From the NCBI RefSeq assembly GCF_023734095.1, contig NZ_AP024620.1, positions 492,501 to 556,500 of the forward strand: DNA of 64,000 nt, written 5' to 3'. Shown one piece after another: positions 6,792-15,303 of this stretch. The DNA comes from Moorella sp. Hama-1 (GTDB lineage: Bacteria > Bacillota > DSM-521 > Neomoorellales > Neomoorellaceae). Below the pieces are notes generated by a model. The model worked only from the letters and a program-made list of their open reading frames with translations, searched no databases and was not told where the DNA came from. The number at the start of each line of letters is the position of its first letter. The first letter of the stretch is position 1. A program made the position numbers and the translations under genes.

Positions 6792-7016
6792 GTGGGCCTG
6801 TGGCCCTCCCCAAGCATAATGAAACCAGTATACAGGGTATACGAAGCGCAAAACCCCGGTGAAAGCGAGGTTTACCGGGTGGCCATGTCCGGCCTCCGGG
6901 AACTTTCCTTCCGGGAAGAGATTGCCCGGGGCGAAAGGCTGGTACAGTTAATCCGCCTGGTGGCGGAGACTGATGACCGGAATGAAGCGCGGGCGCAAGC
7001 CGACTGTGAGGTTTAA
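6792..7016 (+). CDS. Small hypothetical protein
   Basis: A protein of about 74 residues. GTG 6792 is preferred because AAAGGAGGAAAAG precedes it; ATG 6819 is an alternative. The sequence includes KPVYRVYEAQNPGESEVYRVAMSG and a charged C terminus. No family is recognised. It sits between the RadC-like and primase-like genes and 20 bases before the latter, so it is probably cotranscribed. Confidence 0.5.
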   Translation: MGLWPSPSIMKPVYRVYEAQNPGESEVYRVAMSGLRELSFREEIARGERLVQLIRLVAETDDRNEARAQADCEV

Positions 7017-7036
7017 ATAAGGAAGGAGGGCCGGCT

Positions 7037-8023
7037 ATGCAGGCGTTAAGGGATACCAGCGAGCCTTTCCGGCGGGTTTCCCGCCGGGAGCCCTGCCCCA
7101 TCTGCGGCAGAACCGACTGGTGCGGGATTAACTCCCGTCTGGCGGTATGTATGCGGGTCGAGAGCGATTACCCGGTAAGTAACGGCGGCTGGCTGCATAA
7201 GCTGGCCCCCGGCATGGTAAAAGAAGAGGACATCGCGCCGGCGGAAACCAATCCCGCGGCGCCTGTAGCGATAAAGGATCGCGCCTACCGGGCCTTTTTA
7301 AACTCCCTGCACCTACTGCCGGAGCATAAAAAAGACCTGTTGCGGCGCGGTTTATCCGAGGAAAAGATCACAGGAAACGGGTATAAGAGCGTACCGGCGC
7401 TCATGGAGCGCTGGCGAATTTGCAGGGAGTTAAAGGAACAGGGATACGCCCTATCCGGCATTCCGGGCTTCTACCAGGCCCGGGGCCGTTACGGCGGCTT
7501 TTACTGGACCTTTAAGGCGCTGCCGGGATATTTCATCCCGGTACGCGATAGCGAGGGCCGCATCCAGGCATTGCAAATAAGGCTAGATAAGCCGGACAGT
7601 TATGGCAAGTACCGTTTTTTCAGCACCCCCAATCAAACCGGCGGCTCCTCCTCCGGCGCCCCGTGCCATGTGGCCCGGCCGGAAGAACTGAAAGACCGCC
7701 GGGTATGGGTGACTGAAGGGCCGCTCAAAGCCGACATCGCTTCCCGTTATCTGGGTTCCGTCTTTATCGGCGTACCGGGCGCCAGTAACTGGCGCCCGGC
7801 GGTAGAGGCAATCCAGGAACTGGGAGCAAGAGAAGTGGTAATAGCCTATGACCGTGATAAGATCCTTAAAGATGCTGTGAAACGTGCGGAAAGGGAATTA
7901 AAGGCGAATTTGAGAAGAAAAGGCATAAGAGTATTTATAGCCTCCTGGAATCAGGAAAAGGGAATCGACGACGCCCTGGTTTCGGGATGCGAAATAACGG
8001 TAAAAGAAGAGAGGGGAGCATAA
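7037..8023 (+). CDS. Primase-like protein with zinc finger and Toprim (DUF3854-type) domain
   Basis: A 328-residue protein from ATG 7037. Residues 20-38 carry CPICGRTDWC and a later Cys, a zinc-finger arrangement seen in primases. The middle has GYFIPVRDSEGRIQALQIR and KYRFFS, typical of the DUF3854 region. It is followed by a Toprim-like core with VWVTEGPLKADIA (acidic residue) and VVIAYDRD. Such proteins accompany replication modules of plasmids, phages and conjugative elements and are thought to prime or assist replication. The next gene starts two bases after its stop. Confidence 0.75.
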   Translation: MQALRDTSEPFRRVSRREPCPICGRTDWCGINSRLAVCMRVESDYPVSNGGWLHKLAPGMVKEEDIAPAETNPAAPVAIKDRAYRAFLNSLHLLPEHKKDLLRRGLSEEKITGNGYKSVPALMERWRICRELKEQGYALSGIPGFYQARGRYGGFYWTFKALPGYFIPVRDSEGRIQALQIRLDKPDSYGKYRFFSTPNQTGGSSSGAPCHVARPEELKDRRVWVTEGPLKADIASRYLGSVFIGVPGASNWRPAVEAIQELGAREVVIAYDRDKILKDAVKRAERELKANLRRKGIRVFIASWNQEKGIDDALVSGCEITVKEERGA

Positions 8024-8024
8024 C

Positions 8025-8393
8025 ATGGAGAAACAGATCTACTTTGTTGATGACGAACATGAAAGCAACTTTAAAGAGCTATGCGCCAGTGTGAAGAGCA
8101 TGAAAGGTGACAAAGAATACAGGGCTGCGGGTTATATCCTGGCCCTGCCGGAATTGTACCCGAAGGCCAGGCGGTACTTCAGCGACGCCGGCTTCAGGTG
8201 GATCGACCTCTTAAAGAAAGCAGACCTCAGTTCAGGTTACCGCATAATGGTAAACCTGGCGGTGGACCTGTTCGGGGGAGCGACGGACCGGCCGATGTTT
8301 AACGCCGGCGAAGCCATTGCGGTACTGGACACCAAGCTGTACCAGGCCGCCCTGGCGGCAATCCAGGTGAGGAGGCCGGTGAGAACACCTTAA
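8025..8393 (+). CDS. Small element protein, DUF6075-like
   Basis: A 122-residue protein from ATG 8025, probably cotranscribed with the primase-like gene. It begins YFVDDEHESNFKELC and continues with GDKEYRAAGYILALPELYPKA, a pattern I associate with the small phage/plasmid family DUF6075. The assignment is from memory of the pattern and not tested. It has no membrane segments. Its stop is directly followed by the structured region at 8396-9010. Confidence 0.55.
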   Translation: MEKQIYFVDDEHESNFKELCASVKSMKGDKEYRAAGYILALPELYPKARRYFSDAGFRWIDLLKKADLSSGYRIMVNLAVDLFGGATDRPMFNAGEAIAVLDTKLYQAALAAIQVRRPVRTP

Positions 8394-8395
8394 AG

Positions 8396-9010
8396 AGAAA
8401 GGAAGGAGTATTACTCTTTCCCAGGAATAATGAGACGGACGTGTAACGAAGTATTTCCGCAGGCATGGCCGGCCTGCGGGGGCTGCATAAGCCTGAAGGC
8501 CTGATACAGCCGCGGCGCTGTCAAATCGCCGCCAGCCCTGACCCGGCCCTAGAAGGCCGGGTCGCCCCCACGGGGGTAAGGGCTGCTATCTGCCCCGCAA
8601 GCCCAGGGCTTGCACCGCCGCAGGCGGCATGGGCAGTATGAATACTCAACTTAGAAATCGGCGTGCGAGGCCGATGCGAGCTTCGGGGGAAACCGGAGGC
8701 CGCAGCGGCCGGGTGGAACACGCAGACAATCGCATAAAGCGGTAAAACGGGAAACGGCCTTAACGTTGACCGACGGCAGGAGGTAAACGTTAAGGCGGAT
8801 CACCCGGATCGCCGCCGGCCGGTAGGCCGGCGGGGATGCGGGGGCCGGAAACGGGCGCAGCCCGTCTCAGGCCCCCCGGAGGGGGGCACTGAGACGGGCT
8901 AGGCGCCGAAACCGCGAAGCCTCGTAAAATAAGGCAATACGGGAATCGGGAAAAGGTTTTTACCGCAAAAAAACGACGAAACGCATCCCGCTAGGGTGGG
9001 ATGCCTTACA
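8396..9010 (+). ncRNA. Large structured RNA candidate (element RNA 2)
   Basis: About 615 gene-free bases with closely spaced stems. They include CCGCAGGC/GCCTGCGG (8457-8479), GGCTG/CAGCC (8481-8511), and a three-way junction closed by AGCCCT/AGGGCT with CCCGGCC/GGCCGGG and CCCCC/GGGGG arms (8534-8584). A second junction is closed by CTGCCC/GGGCAG with GCAAGCC/GGCTTGC and CCGCC/GGCGG arms (8590-8636). Further stems are ATCGGC/GCCGAT, GCCTTAACGTT/AACGTTAAGGC (8757-8796), CGCCGGCC/GGCCGGCG, a 19-bp hairpin at 8859-8900, and GCATCCC/GGGATGC (8983-9004). It lies between replication and recombinase genes. An RNA is the favoured reading; a DNA origin is the alternative. Confidence 0.55.
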
Positions 9011-9038
9011 TAACTATTACTTTTTTTAGATCGGGGGA

Positions 9039-9524
9039 ATGGCCAGAATGTTGCGCATCCAGTGGAAGCCGACCGGCAATGAAGCTTACGACAGGCTCCT
9101 CGGGCAATTTGTGGAACGGGTGGCCAGGTATGCGCGGGGCGGTTCTATCCAGACGAGAGTGAGGAAGTATGAACGCTACCGCGCCTTTTTACGCTTTTTA
9201 GCGGCGAGGTTCGCACCCCAGGACATCCGCAATATCCAGCCGCGTCATGTAGCGGCCTATATCGCCCACCGCCGCCAGGCGGGGGTGCAGGAAAAGACGA
9301 TCCTGGCCGAACTGTCAATCATCAGGTGGTGGCACAACCAGATCCCCTGGCGCAAATACGAAATGCCGGATAATAAGACCCTGTTTGAACTGGAGGAGAA
9401 ACTGGATGACAAAACGTTCAGCGAAGAAGTCAGGTACCAGTATAAAATCACCCACTCCCGGAGGCGACGGCTTATTTCACAATCTAGAGATCCAGTTCGA
9501 GAAGGTCTACCGGCAGGCCGTTAA
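9039..9524 (+). CDS. Integrase N-terminal (core-binding) domain protein
   Basis: A 161-residue protein; ATG 9039, or ATG 9048 with GGGGG upstream. Residues 10-105 resemble the SAM-like core-binding domain of tyrosine recombinases and are similar to the N terminus of the next gene (TRVRKYERYRAFLRFLAARF against KTHFRYRDSMKKFLSFCATRF). No catalytic domain follows. It overlaps the next gene by 119 bases in another frame, and the last 45 residues are encoded in that overlap. It may be a stand-alone DNA-binding factor, or the front of a longer protein lost by frameshift. Confidence 0.6.
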   Translation: MARMLRIQWKPTGNEAYDRLLGQFVERVARYARGGSIQTRVRKYERYRAFLRFLAARFAPQDIRNIQPRHVAAYIAHRRQAGVQEKTILAELSIIRWWHNQIPWRKYEMPDNKTLFELEEKLDDKTFSEEVRYQYKITHSRRRRLISQSRDPVREGLPAGR

Positions 9525-10368
9525 AGATACCCAGGGCAAGGTCAGCCTGAAGACCCATTTCCGCTACCGGGACAGCATGAAAAAATTCCTCTCATTTTGC
9601 GCCACCAGGTTCCGGCTGCAAAACCTGCGGAATATCAGCGACAAGCACCTGGAGGCTTACATCGACTACCGCCGCGGCAATGAAACCAGCGAGAAAACGA
9701 TCAAAGGCGACCTGGCGGCAGTTAGGTTTTTCCATCGCTATATTGATAGCGCCAGGAACCAGCTTTCCGGCAACGAAAAATTCGGCCTGGCTTCGACACC
9801 GGACGGCCGGGCGGACCGGGCCTGGAGCGACGGCGAATATGAGGGGATGGTAGCACTGGCGGAAAGGTTGGGCCGGCCGGAGGTGGCCCTGGCCCTGCGC
9901 CTGGCCAGGCACGCCGGGCTGCGGGTGCATGAAATCACCCGCCTTTCCCGGAAGGACGCCGAGCAAGCCCTGGCTGACGGCCTGCTGCATGTGAAAGGCA
10001 AAGGCGGGAAAGAACGCGATATCCCCCTGGCGGCGGAAGCGGTTGCGGCCTTAAAGGAAGCCTGTGAAATGGCGGCGGGTGAAAATGACAAACTCCTCGT
10101 CCCCCCGGGGGAAAAGACCCATTTAGTAATTAAGCGGATCCAAAATTTTATCCGCCGGCACCGGGATAAGGTAATGGAATCAGGGAAGGGGGTCAACATT
10201 ACTTTTCACGGCCTGCGGCACGCTTACGCCCGGGAGCAGTTCCGGGTAAAGGTAGGGGAGTTGAAGAAGATAAGGCGCGCCCTGGCGGAGGTTTCGTCAA
10301 GGCTGGGCCACAACCGGCCGGAGGTGACCAGGATTTATTTGGGATCGGAGTGGAAGAAGAGAGGTTAA
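9406..10368 (+). CDS. Tyrosine recombinase / integrase
   Basis: A 320-residue protein from ATG 9406, chosen because GGAGGAG lies six bases upstream. The N-terminal part (to about residue 115) is a core-binding domain. The catalytic domain has all the expected residues: Arg near 173 (HAGLRVHE), Lys near 196 (VKGKGGKERDIPL), the HGLRH box near 268, His near 302 (LGHNRPE) and Tyr near 311 (TRIYLG). It should catalyse site-specific strand exchange. It lies in the middle of the block, far from the spoVR border, so it may serve resolution or a nested element and not the outer integration. Confidence 0.85.
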   Translation: MTKRSAKKSGTSIKSPTPGGDGLFHNLEIQFEKVYRQAVKDTQGKVSLKTHFRYRDSMKKFLSFCATRFRLQNLRNISDKHLEAYIDYRRGNETSEKTIKGDLAAVRFFHRYIDSARNQLSGNEKFGLASTPDGRADRAWSDGEYEGMVALAERLGRPEVALALRLARHAGLRVHEITRLSRKDAEQALADGLLHVKGKGGKERDIPLAAEAVAALKEACEMAAGENDKLLVPPGEKTHLVIKRIQNFIRRHRDKVMESGKGVNITFHGLRHAYAREQFRVKVGELKKIRRALAEVSSRLGHNRPEVTRIYLGSEWKKRG

Positions 10369-10419
10369 ATATATTGACAATGTAAATACAAAGAAATATA
10401 TTAAAGGTAGGTGGGGAAG

Positions 10420-10698
10420 ATGAAAATACGTAGTTTTGACTGGGATGCCGGAAACATAAATCATATTGCCAGGCATCATTTAACACCCGGCGAAGTAGAA
10501 GAGGCTTTTTTAGGCGCCTTATTTCGTAAGGGGCGGGAAAATCGTTTGTTGGTATATGGGGTAACAGATTAGGGTAGATATATTTTGGTGGTGGCGGCTT
10601 TAAAGCCAAGTGGCATAGTGAGGGTGATAACTGCCAGGGATATGACCCAATCGGAAAGGCGGTATTATTTGCGTGAAAGGGGGGGCTGGCAAAAATGA
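10420..10698 (+). pseudogene. BrnT-like toxin gene with an in-frame TAG
   Basis: From ATG 10420 (GGGGAAG upstream) the protein begins MKIRSFDWDAGNINHI and stays in frame to the TGA at 10696, which overlaps the next start. Codon 51 is TAG, right after VYGVTD; the sequence then continues GRYILVVAALKPSG, VRVITARDM and ERRYYLRERG, as in BrnT/COG2929 ribonuclease toxins. One base change (for example from GAG) explains the stop. A broken toxin next to an intact antitoxin is plausible. A sequencing error or recoding is the alternative. Confidence 0.75.
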
Positions 10699-10988
10699 AA
10701 AAAAAGATACCTGTGTTTAAGTCTGAAGAAGAAGAAGCACGTTTCTGGGATAAAGAAGATACAACTGAATACCTGGGGGAATTTGAACCTGTAGAATGTC
10801 AGGTAACTCCCGAACTTGAGCAGGAGATTATACAAAAAAAGGAATTAAAAAAGCCAATAACATTACGGTTGGAGCCAAGCCAAATCGAAGCTGTTAAAAG
10901 AATTGCGGTAAGGAAAGGTTTGCCATACCAATCCTTAATTCGGATGTGGATTGTCGAAGGTATACAGAGAAGCAAGGCGCGAAGCTAG
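10695..10988 (+). CDS. CopG-type antitoxin of the BrnT-like module
   Basis: A 97-residue protein whose ATG overlaps the toxin-frame TGA (ATGA). The N-terminal part (FKSEEEEARFWDKEDTTEYL) is the usual toxin-binding signature of CopG-family antitoxins paired with BrnT-type toxins. The C-terminal part (ITLRLEPSQIEAVKRIAVRKGLPYQSLIRMWI) is a ribbon-helix-helix DNA-binding domain. It would normally bind the toxin and repress the operon. Confidence 0.8.
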   Translation: MKKKIPVFKSEEEEARFWDKEDTTEYLGEFEPVECQVTPELEQEIIQKKELKKPITLRLEPSQIEAVKRIAVRKGLPYQSLIRMWIVEGIQRSKARS

Positions 10989-11047
10989 ATTTCATACCAG
11001 CGCAAGTACAACCACATGTAAAACCTCCAACGGGATAGTGAACAATA

Positions 11048-11320
11048 ATGTTGCGGGAAATTAAAAGCGCTTATCCAGTTAAAGACTACCACCTTATCCT
11101 GGAGTTTGACACCGGCGAATACAAAGTTGTTGACCTGCGACAATTTCTGAAAGGGCCAGTGTTTGAACCTCTTAAAGATCCGAGTTATTTTAAGCAGGTA
11201 AAGGTAGACCATGAGGCAGGGACGGTTACCTGGCCCAATGGCGTAGATTTTGACCCGGACGTGTTATATATTCGGAGCTTCCCTTTAAGGTTGCCGGGGG
11301 AAGACATAGCCGAGGGGTAA
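11048..11320 (+). CDS. DUF2442-domain protein
   Basis: A 90-residue protein from ATG 11048. It matches the DUF2442 pattern: YHLILEFDTGEYKVVDLRQFL, then FEPLKDPSYFKQVKVDHEAGTVTWPNGVDFDPDVLY. Family members usually sit behind a DUF4160 gene as a putative toxin-antitoxin pair. No DUF4160 gene is found here, so the protein is an orphan or remnant. Confidence 0.75.
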   Translation: MLREIKSAYPVKDYHLILEFDTGEYKVVDLRQFLKGPVFEPLKDPSYFKQVKVDHEAGTVTWPNGVDFDPDVLYIRSFPLRLPGEDIAEG

Positions 11321-11398
11321 AGAAGATTGATCATAGGAGCCGTAAGGGCACCGGGAAGTTTTTTCCGGGCCTTTTCTTTTTGGGAGGTGTTTTTAATT

Positions 11399-13396
11399 AT
11401 GTTAAACAAGATAGCTGAAAGTTTCACGGAGAAAGTGGGTAACAAGGGCATAGGGTTGTTTTTGCTGGCAGCAGGTGCTATAACGAGCCTAGCGGTATTA
11501 TACGTTATCGACGTGTGGCTCTTAAGCCCCGTTGCGGCTATTTTCGTTACCGCCTACAAATGGCTGGCCGGGGGCCTGCACGGGCACCCCAATTATACTT
11601 CAGCCTTGTGGTACTTCCAGCACCCGGTGGCAACCGCCAGGGCCTGGCTGGGCGGCCACCTCTCCCAGCCGGAAGTACGTTCCTGGTGGATCGGCCTCAA
11701 TGTTTTCATCTCGGTAATATGGACCCTGCGCCGGATAGCCTGGCATTTTGACTGGGCGATAATCAACGCCACCGGGTTCGGGATAAAGATCAAAAAGGAC
11801 GACGCCACTTACGGCAGCGCCAGGTGGGCCGTGAAAAGCGACCTGGCGCGGGTTTGCGATTTCGGCTTCGGCCCGGGAATAATACTGGGCGCTTTAGGAG
11901 CAGCACCGGTGCGTATCCCCCCTAAACCCAAGACCTGGATGAACCGCCATGTGCTCGTGGTCGGCGCCCCCGGTTCCGGCAAAAGCCGTGGTTACGTCCG
12001 GCCCAATATCTTCGCGGCGGTCCGTTCAGGGGAGAGCGTCCTGGTGACGGATCCCAAAGGCGAGCTTTACCGCAGCATGTCCGGGTGGCTAAACTCAAAA
12101 GGGTACATCGTTAAGGGCTTCAACCTGGTCCAAATGGAACAATCGGATCACTGGAACCCCCTGGCGGAGATCCGGACCCCCTTGGATGCCGACGTTTTTG
12201 CCCAAGTGGTTATCAGCACTACAGAAACCGGGCCGAAGAAAGGTGGCGACGCTTTCTGGGATCGGGCTGAACAGAACTTGCTGAAGGCTCTGGCTCTCTA
12301 TGTCACTACCGAGCTACCTGCGGATAAGCGACACTTTGGTTCCCTGTATGATATACTGGCGGCAGGAGACTTCCAAAGCGTGGATGACTTGTTCACCAAG
12401 CTGCCCCCCGGCCATCCGGCCAAAGGCCCGTATAACGTATATGCCCAGGCCGGCGATAACGTCAAGGGCGGGGTGGTAATTGGTTTGGGCACAAGGCTAC
12501 AGGTGTTCCAACAGGAGATGGTGAGACGGATTACCTCTGACACCCATATAGACCTGACGTTACCCGGCAAAGAAAAATGCGCCTACTTCATCATTACGCC
12601 GGACACCCATGGCGCTTTTGACTTTTTGGCATCGCTTTTGTTTACCTTTTTGTTCGTCCGTTTGGTGGAGCTTGCCGATACATCCCCTGGCGGCCGGTTA
12701 CCGGTGCAGGCCAGGTTCCTCCTGGACGAGTTCGCCAATATCGTTAGCATCCCGGAGTTTGAGAAGAAGATCGCCACTGTCCGTAGCCGCGGCATCGACT
12801 GCCATGTTATCGTCCAGAGCCTGCCCCAACTGGAAAGGAAATACGGGCGGACCTGGGAGGAATTAATGGCGTGCTGCGATACCAAGTTAATTATAGGGGT
12901 CAAGGACGATACCACCGCCCGTTACGTAAGCCGCATGCTGGGGGAAAGTACCGTTGAAACCAGGAGCGCTTCCAGGGAGGTTAACCCCTTGTGGGGGCAG
13001 GACTTGTTTGATAATCGTCGCAGCATTGGTGTTACCGGCCGGCCGCTGATGACTCCCGACGAGGTTCTGAAGATGCGTTCCAAGTTTTGCGTAGCATTTC
13101 TCCCCGACGGCACACCGCCGGCCAGGTTGAGGGTACTGGATTATGAGCAGTTCCCGGAAGCGAAGGAGTTGAGGAGAATTTTGGTTGTGGTAAAAAAAGA
13201 AGAAGAAAAGGAGTCAGGTACCAGTATAGATGAGTTTAACGAAGGCGGGGTTGAGGGTTACCATGATCCCAAGGATCAGAAACTTATAGAAGATGGGGCA
13301 GAAAAGGTGACGGAAGAAAATATACTCGAAGTAGGGGATGAGGTTATAGAGATTGAAAATAGCACGAGTAGCGGGAAAACCGTTGTCCCGTGGTAA
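11399..13396 (+). CDS. VirD4/TraG-type conjugative coupling protein
   Basis: A 665-residue protein; ATG 11399 is preferred because GGGAGGTG lies upstream. Three N-terminal hydrophobic segments (about residues 18-40, 45-62 and 95-115) anchor it in the membrane. The ATPase has Walker A GAPGSGKS near residue 188 and Walker B FLLDEF near 442, followed by RSRGIDCHVIVQSLPQLERKYG, typical of type IV coupling proteins. The family brings the relaxase-DNA complex to the mating channel. The C-terminal tail is acidic and more AT-rich. It is the clearest sign that the region is conjugative in origin. Confidence 0.92.
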   Translation: MLNKIAESFTEKVGNKGIGLFLLAAGAITSLAVLYVIDVWLLSPVAAIFVTAYKWLAGGLHGHPNYTSALWYFQHPVATARAWLGGHLSQPEVRSWWIGLNVFISVIWTLRRIAWHFDWAIINATGFGIKIKKDDATYGSARWAVKSDLARVCDFGFGPGIILGALGAAPVRIPPKPKTWMNRHVLVVGAPGSGKSRGYVRPNIFAAVRSGESVLVTDPKGELYRSMSGWLNSKGYIVKGFNLVQMEQSDHWNPLAEIRTPLDADVFAQVVISTTETGPKKGGDAFWDRAEQNLLKALALYVTTELPADKRHFGSLYDILAAGDFQSVDDLFTKLPPGHPAKGPYNVYAQAGDNVKGGVVIGLGTRLQVFQQEMVRRITSDTHIDLTLPGKEKCAYFIITPDTHGAFDFLASLLFTFLFVRLVELADTSPGGRLPVQARFLLDEFANIVSIPEFEKKIATVRSRGIDCHVIVQSLPQLERKYGRTWEELMACCDTKLIIGVKDDTTARYVSRMLGESTVETRSASREVNPLWGQDLFDNRRSIGVTGRPLMTPDEVLKMRSKFCVAFLPDGTPPARLRVLDYEQFPEAKELRRILVVVKKEEEKESGTSIDEFNEGGVEGYHDPKDQKLIEDGAEKVTEENILEVGDEVIEIENSTSSGKTVVPW

Positions 13397-13653
13397 ACGT
13401 CGAAAATGGTTGACTATCAATAGATCGGAGATTTAGCTCGGTATGTAAGCTTTAAATCCCGGCTCTATCTGAGGTTTTACTACTCTAGCAAGTTGGAATC
13501 CCTTCCCGATTTTCGTGCACGGGACTGGTTCGCTCGGAGTGCGAGGTACAGATTAAGCATTAAGCTAATATTGTCAGAAACTGTCGAAACTATAGCAGGC
13601 TTTAAAAGCAAGTGATAAAATGGTGGTGCTAAGTTTTAGGGCGGGTGAAGTAA

Positions 13654-14055
13654 TTGAAAATTGAAGCAGAAACTAACTGGCCTTCCTATTTTCCCCAAAA
13701 TTGCCCACCATTTTATGCAAGGGCAGAAAGTCGAGAAGTATATAGATTAGTAAAGCAAAATCCTCCTTCGAATGGGGATTTTAAATGCCACAAACTAATT
13801 TATAAAAATACTTTTTTTGGGGCTAAAGAATGCCAGGCATGTGGTTTGTCTGTATATGGTACACTAGATGGGGCACGCGAAGCTCAAGCAGCTCTTCCTG
13901 CCTTAAAAAAGAAATACCCACTTATTGCTCGTGGGCGTGTAACATCTGAAAGCGGGAAAATTTTGGAAACCCCTAGCGATCAAAGTAAAACTCATATAAC
14001 ATGGTGGGTATACGCAAACATAAAAGCCCATACTATGTTTACAGTAATTGGTTAA
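13654..14055 (+). CDS. Unknown protein, first gene of an AT-rich cassette
   Basis: A 133-residue protein; TTG 13654 is the apparent start with GGGCGGGTGAAG before it. It contains a Cys/His stretch (FKCHKLIYKNT, then ECQACGLSVYG) that may bind zinc, and a C terminus TWWVYANIKAHTMFTVIG. I do not recognise a family. Composition is much more AT-rich than the coupling-protein gene. The next gene follows after 15 bases, so they form a pair. The 257 bases upstream (13397-13653) show no gene or clear structure. Confidence 0.55.
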   Translation: MKIEAETNWPSYFPQNCPPFYARAESREVYRLVKQNPPSNGDFKCHKLIYKNTFFGAKECQACGLSVYGTLDGAREAQAALPALKKKYPLIARGRVTSESGKILETPSDQSKTHITWWVYANIKAHTMFTVIG

Positions 14056-14070
14056 TGGTTTTCGAGGTGG

Positions 14071-15303
14071 TTGAAAGTGGAAAATAAAACTATAATCTCA
14101 ACTCCATTAGGCTCTTTAATAGTATTGGACGTCTATTATTATTATGATATTCCAAGGCTTTTTTCCTGCGAGAGCCTTTCAGGACAAAAATATATATCGG
14201 TATGGGTTGATGAGGAAGATAATTTTGATCGTTGGTTCCTTATCCCTGTAAGCAATAAACGTTTGGAAATGGTTCATATAGGCATGTTATCTCTTTATGA
14301 AGCAATCAAGTCGCCGGAAGACGGTTGGATATGGGAACTAAAGACTTATTTTGATAATACAAACCCCACCATTAAAATGTTAAAAGCTGATGAAATTAAC
14401 CCCGAAGACCTACCTGATAAAAATGTTAGGTTTAGTAAAAGCGGAGGCCAACTTCAGAAATTAGATAAAGAACCTATAGTAACTGCCCAGCGTACAAAGC
14501 GTGATGTAATAGATGTTTCCATAAATACAAAGGGCACCCATATCCAAGAAATTGATGCTGATGATTTAGGAAGAATTTTACTTAGAGTGCAATCATTGGT
14601 TAGATCTTTAGCTTATAGGGATAGTAAAACAAAAGGGCGTATACCTAGACGTATAATTGAAGAAAATACCCTAAAGGTTGTCGAGACTTTTGCTGCCTCT
14701 TTTGGCGTTCGTTTGCAATCAAGTGAAACTGCGGGGCTATATGATGAAACGAAAACAACATCGACTTTAGAGTTATTAATGAAGCTATTAGAGGTAGCTG
14801 ATAAAAAAGATGAGATGCATAATTTATTGCAGCTCATTGGCCCGCGAGCAATTTCGCGCTATAGGCTTTTCTTAAACGTGTTAAAAGATATGGATGCAGA
14901 AGTAAAGGCTACATGGAGTTCTCCTTCAAAAAAACTTATATCAGTATATCTATCAAAGAACAAAATCCTCACTGCTATAGATTTACTTGGGGAAGAAGGG
15001 AAAGAGTTGGTTGAAACATTTATATTAGATGGGGAATTAGTAGGAATAAACGTCGATAAAAATAGGTTTGAATTTATTTCATTTGATGGCTTGCGCTATT
15101 CAGGTACAATTTCCGAAGACCTTCAGGGAAAAATTTTTAAAGTACAGAAAGGGGCTAGGGTCCGCGTTACTTTAGAGGAAACACTGCAAATTAACCCTGC
15201 TACTGGGGAGGAAAGTTTTGCTTATCAACTTCTCGAAATTATAGAAGATACTTTTCGGCCCAAAGACAAGAATAAATCATATACAGATCTTAAATTGTTT
15301 TAG
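14071..15303 (+). CDS. Unknown 410-residue protein, second gene of the AT-rich cassette
   Basis: Starts at TTG 14071 or GTG 14077 (GAGGTGG upstream). Residues 1-100 read as a compact domain (LGSLIVLDVYYYYDIPRLFSCESLSGQKYISVWVDEED in short pieces), reminiscent of the family DUF6575. The middle is helical, and the end (about 300-410) is rich in strands with a KGARVRVTLEETLQI segment. No catalytic motif is recognised. Paired small and large unknown genes with low GC inside a mobile element are often defence cargo; that is inference from context only. Its 3' end overlaps an ImmA-like remnant by 14 bases. Confidence 0.6.
   Translation: MKVENKTIISTPLGSLIVLDVYYYYDIPRLFSCESLSGQKYISVWVDEEDNFDRWFLIPVSNKRLEMVHIGMLSLYEAIKSPEDGWIWELKTYFDNTNPTIKMLKADEINPEDLPDKNVRFSKSGGQLQKLDKEPIVTAQRTKRDVIDVSINTKGTHIQEIDADDLGRILLRVQSLVRSLAYRDSKTKGRIPRRIIEENTLKVVETFAASFGVRLQSSETAGLYDETKTTSTLELLMKLLEVADKKDEMHNLLQLIGPRAISRYRLFLNVLKDMDAEVKATWSSPSKKLISVYLSKNKILTAIDLLGEEGKELVETFILDGELVGINVDKNRFEFISFDGLRYSGTISEDLQGKIFKVQKGARVRVTLEETLQINPATGEESFAYQLLEIIEDTFRPKDKNKSYTDLKLF

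Noticed and set aside
8466-8640. Open frame of about 58 codons inside element RNA 2, starting MAGLRGLHKPEG
   Set aside because: No ribosome binding site, no membrane or domain pattern, and it runs through perfect stem arms. GC-rich DNA gives such frames by chance.
10985-11212. Reverse-strand 75-residue frame that could be the missing DUF4160 partner of the DUF2442 gene
   Set aside because: The sequence does not show the DUF4160 signature, and it lies opposite the DUF2442 coding frame.
13397-13653. tRNA or small RNA in the 257-base gap behind the coupling protein
   Set aside because: No cloverleaf, strong stem or promoter-terminator pair could be drawn.
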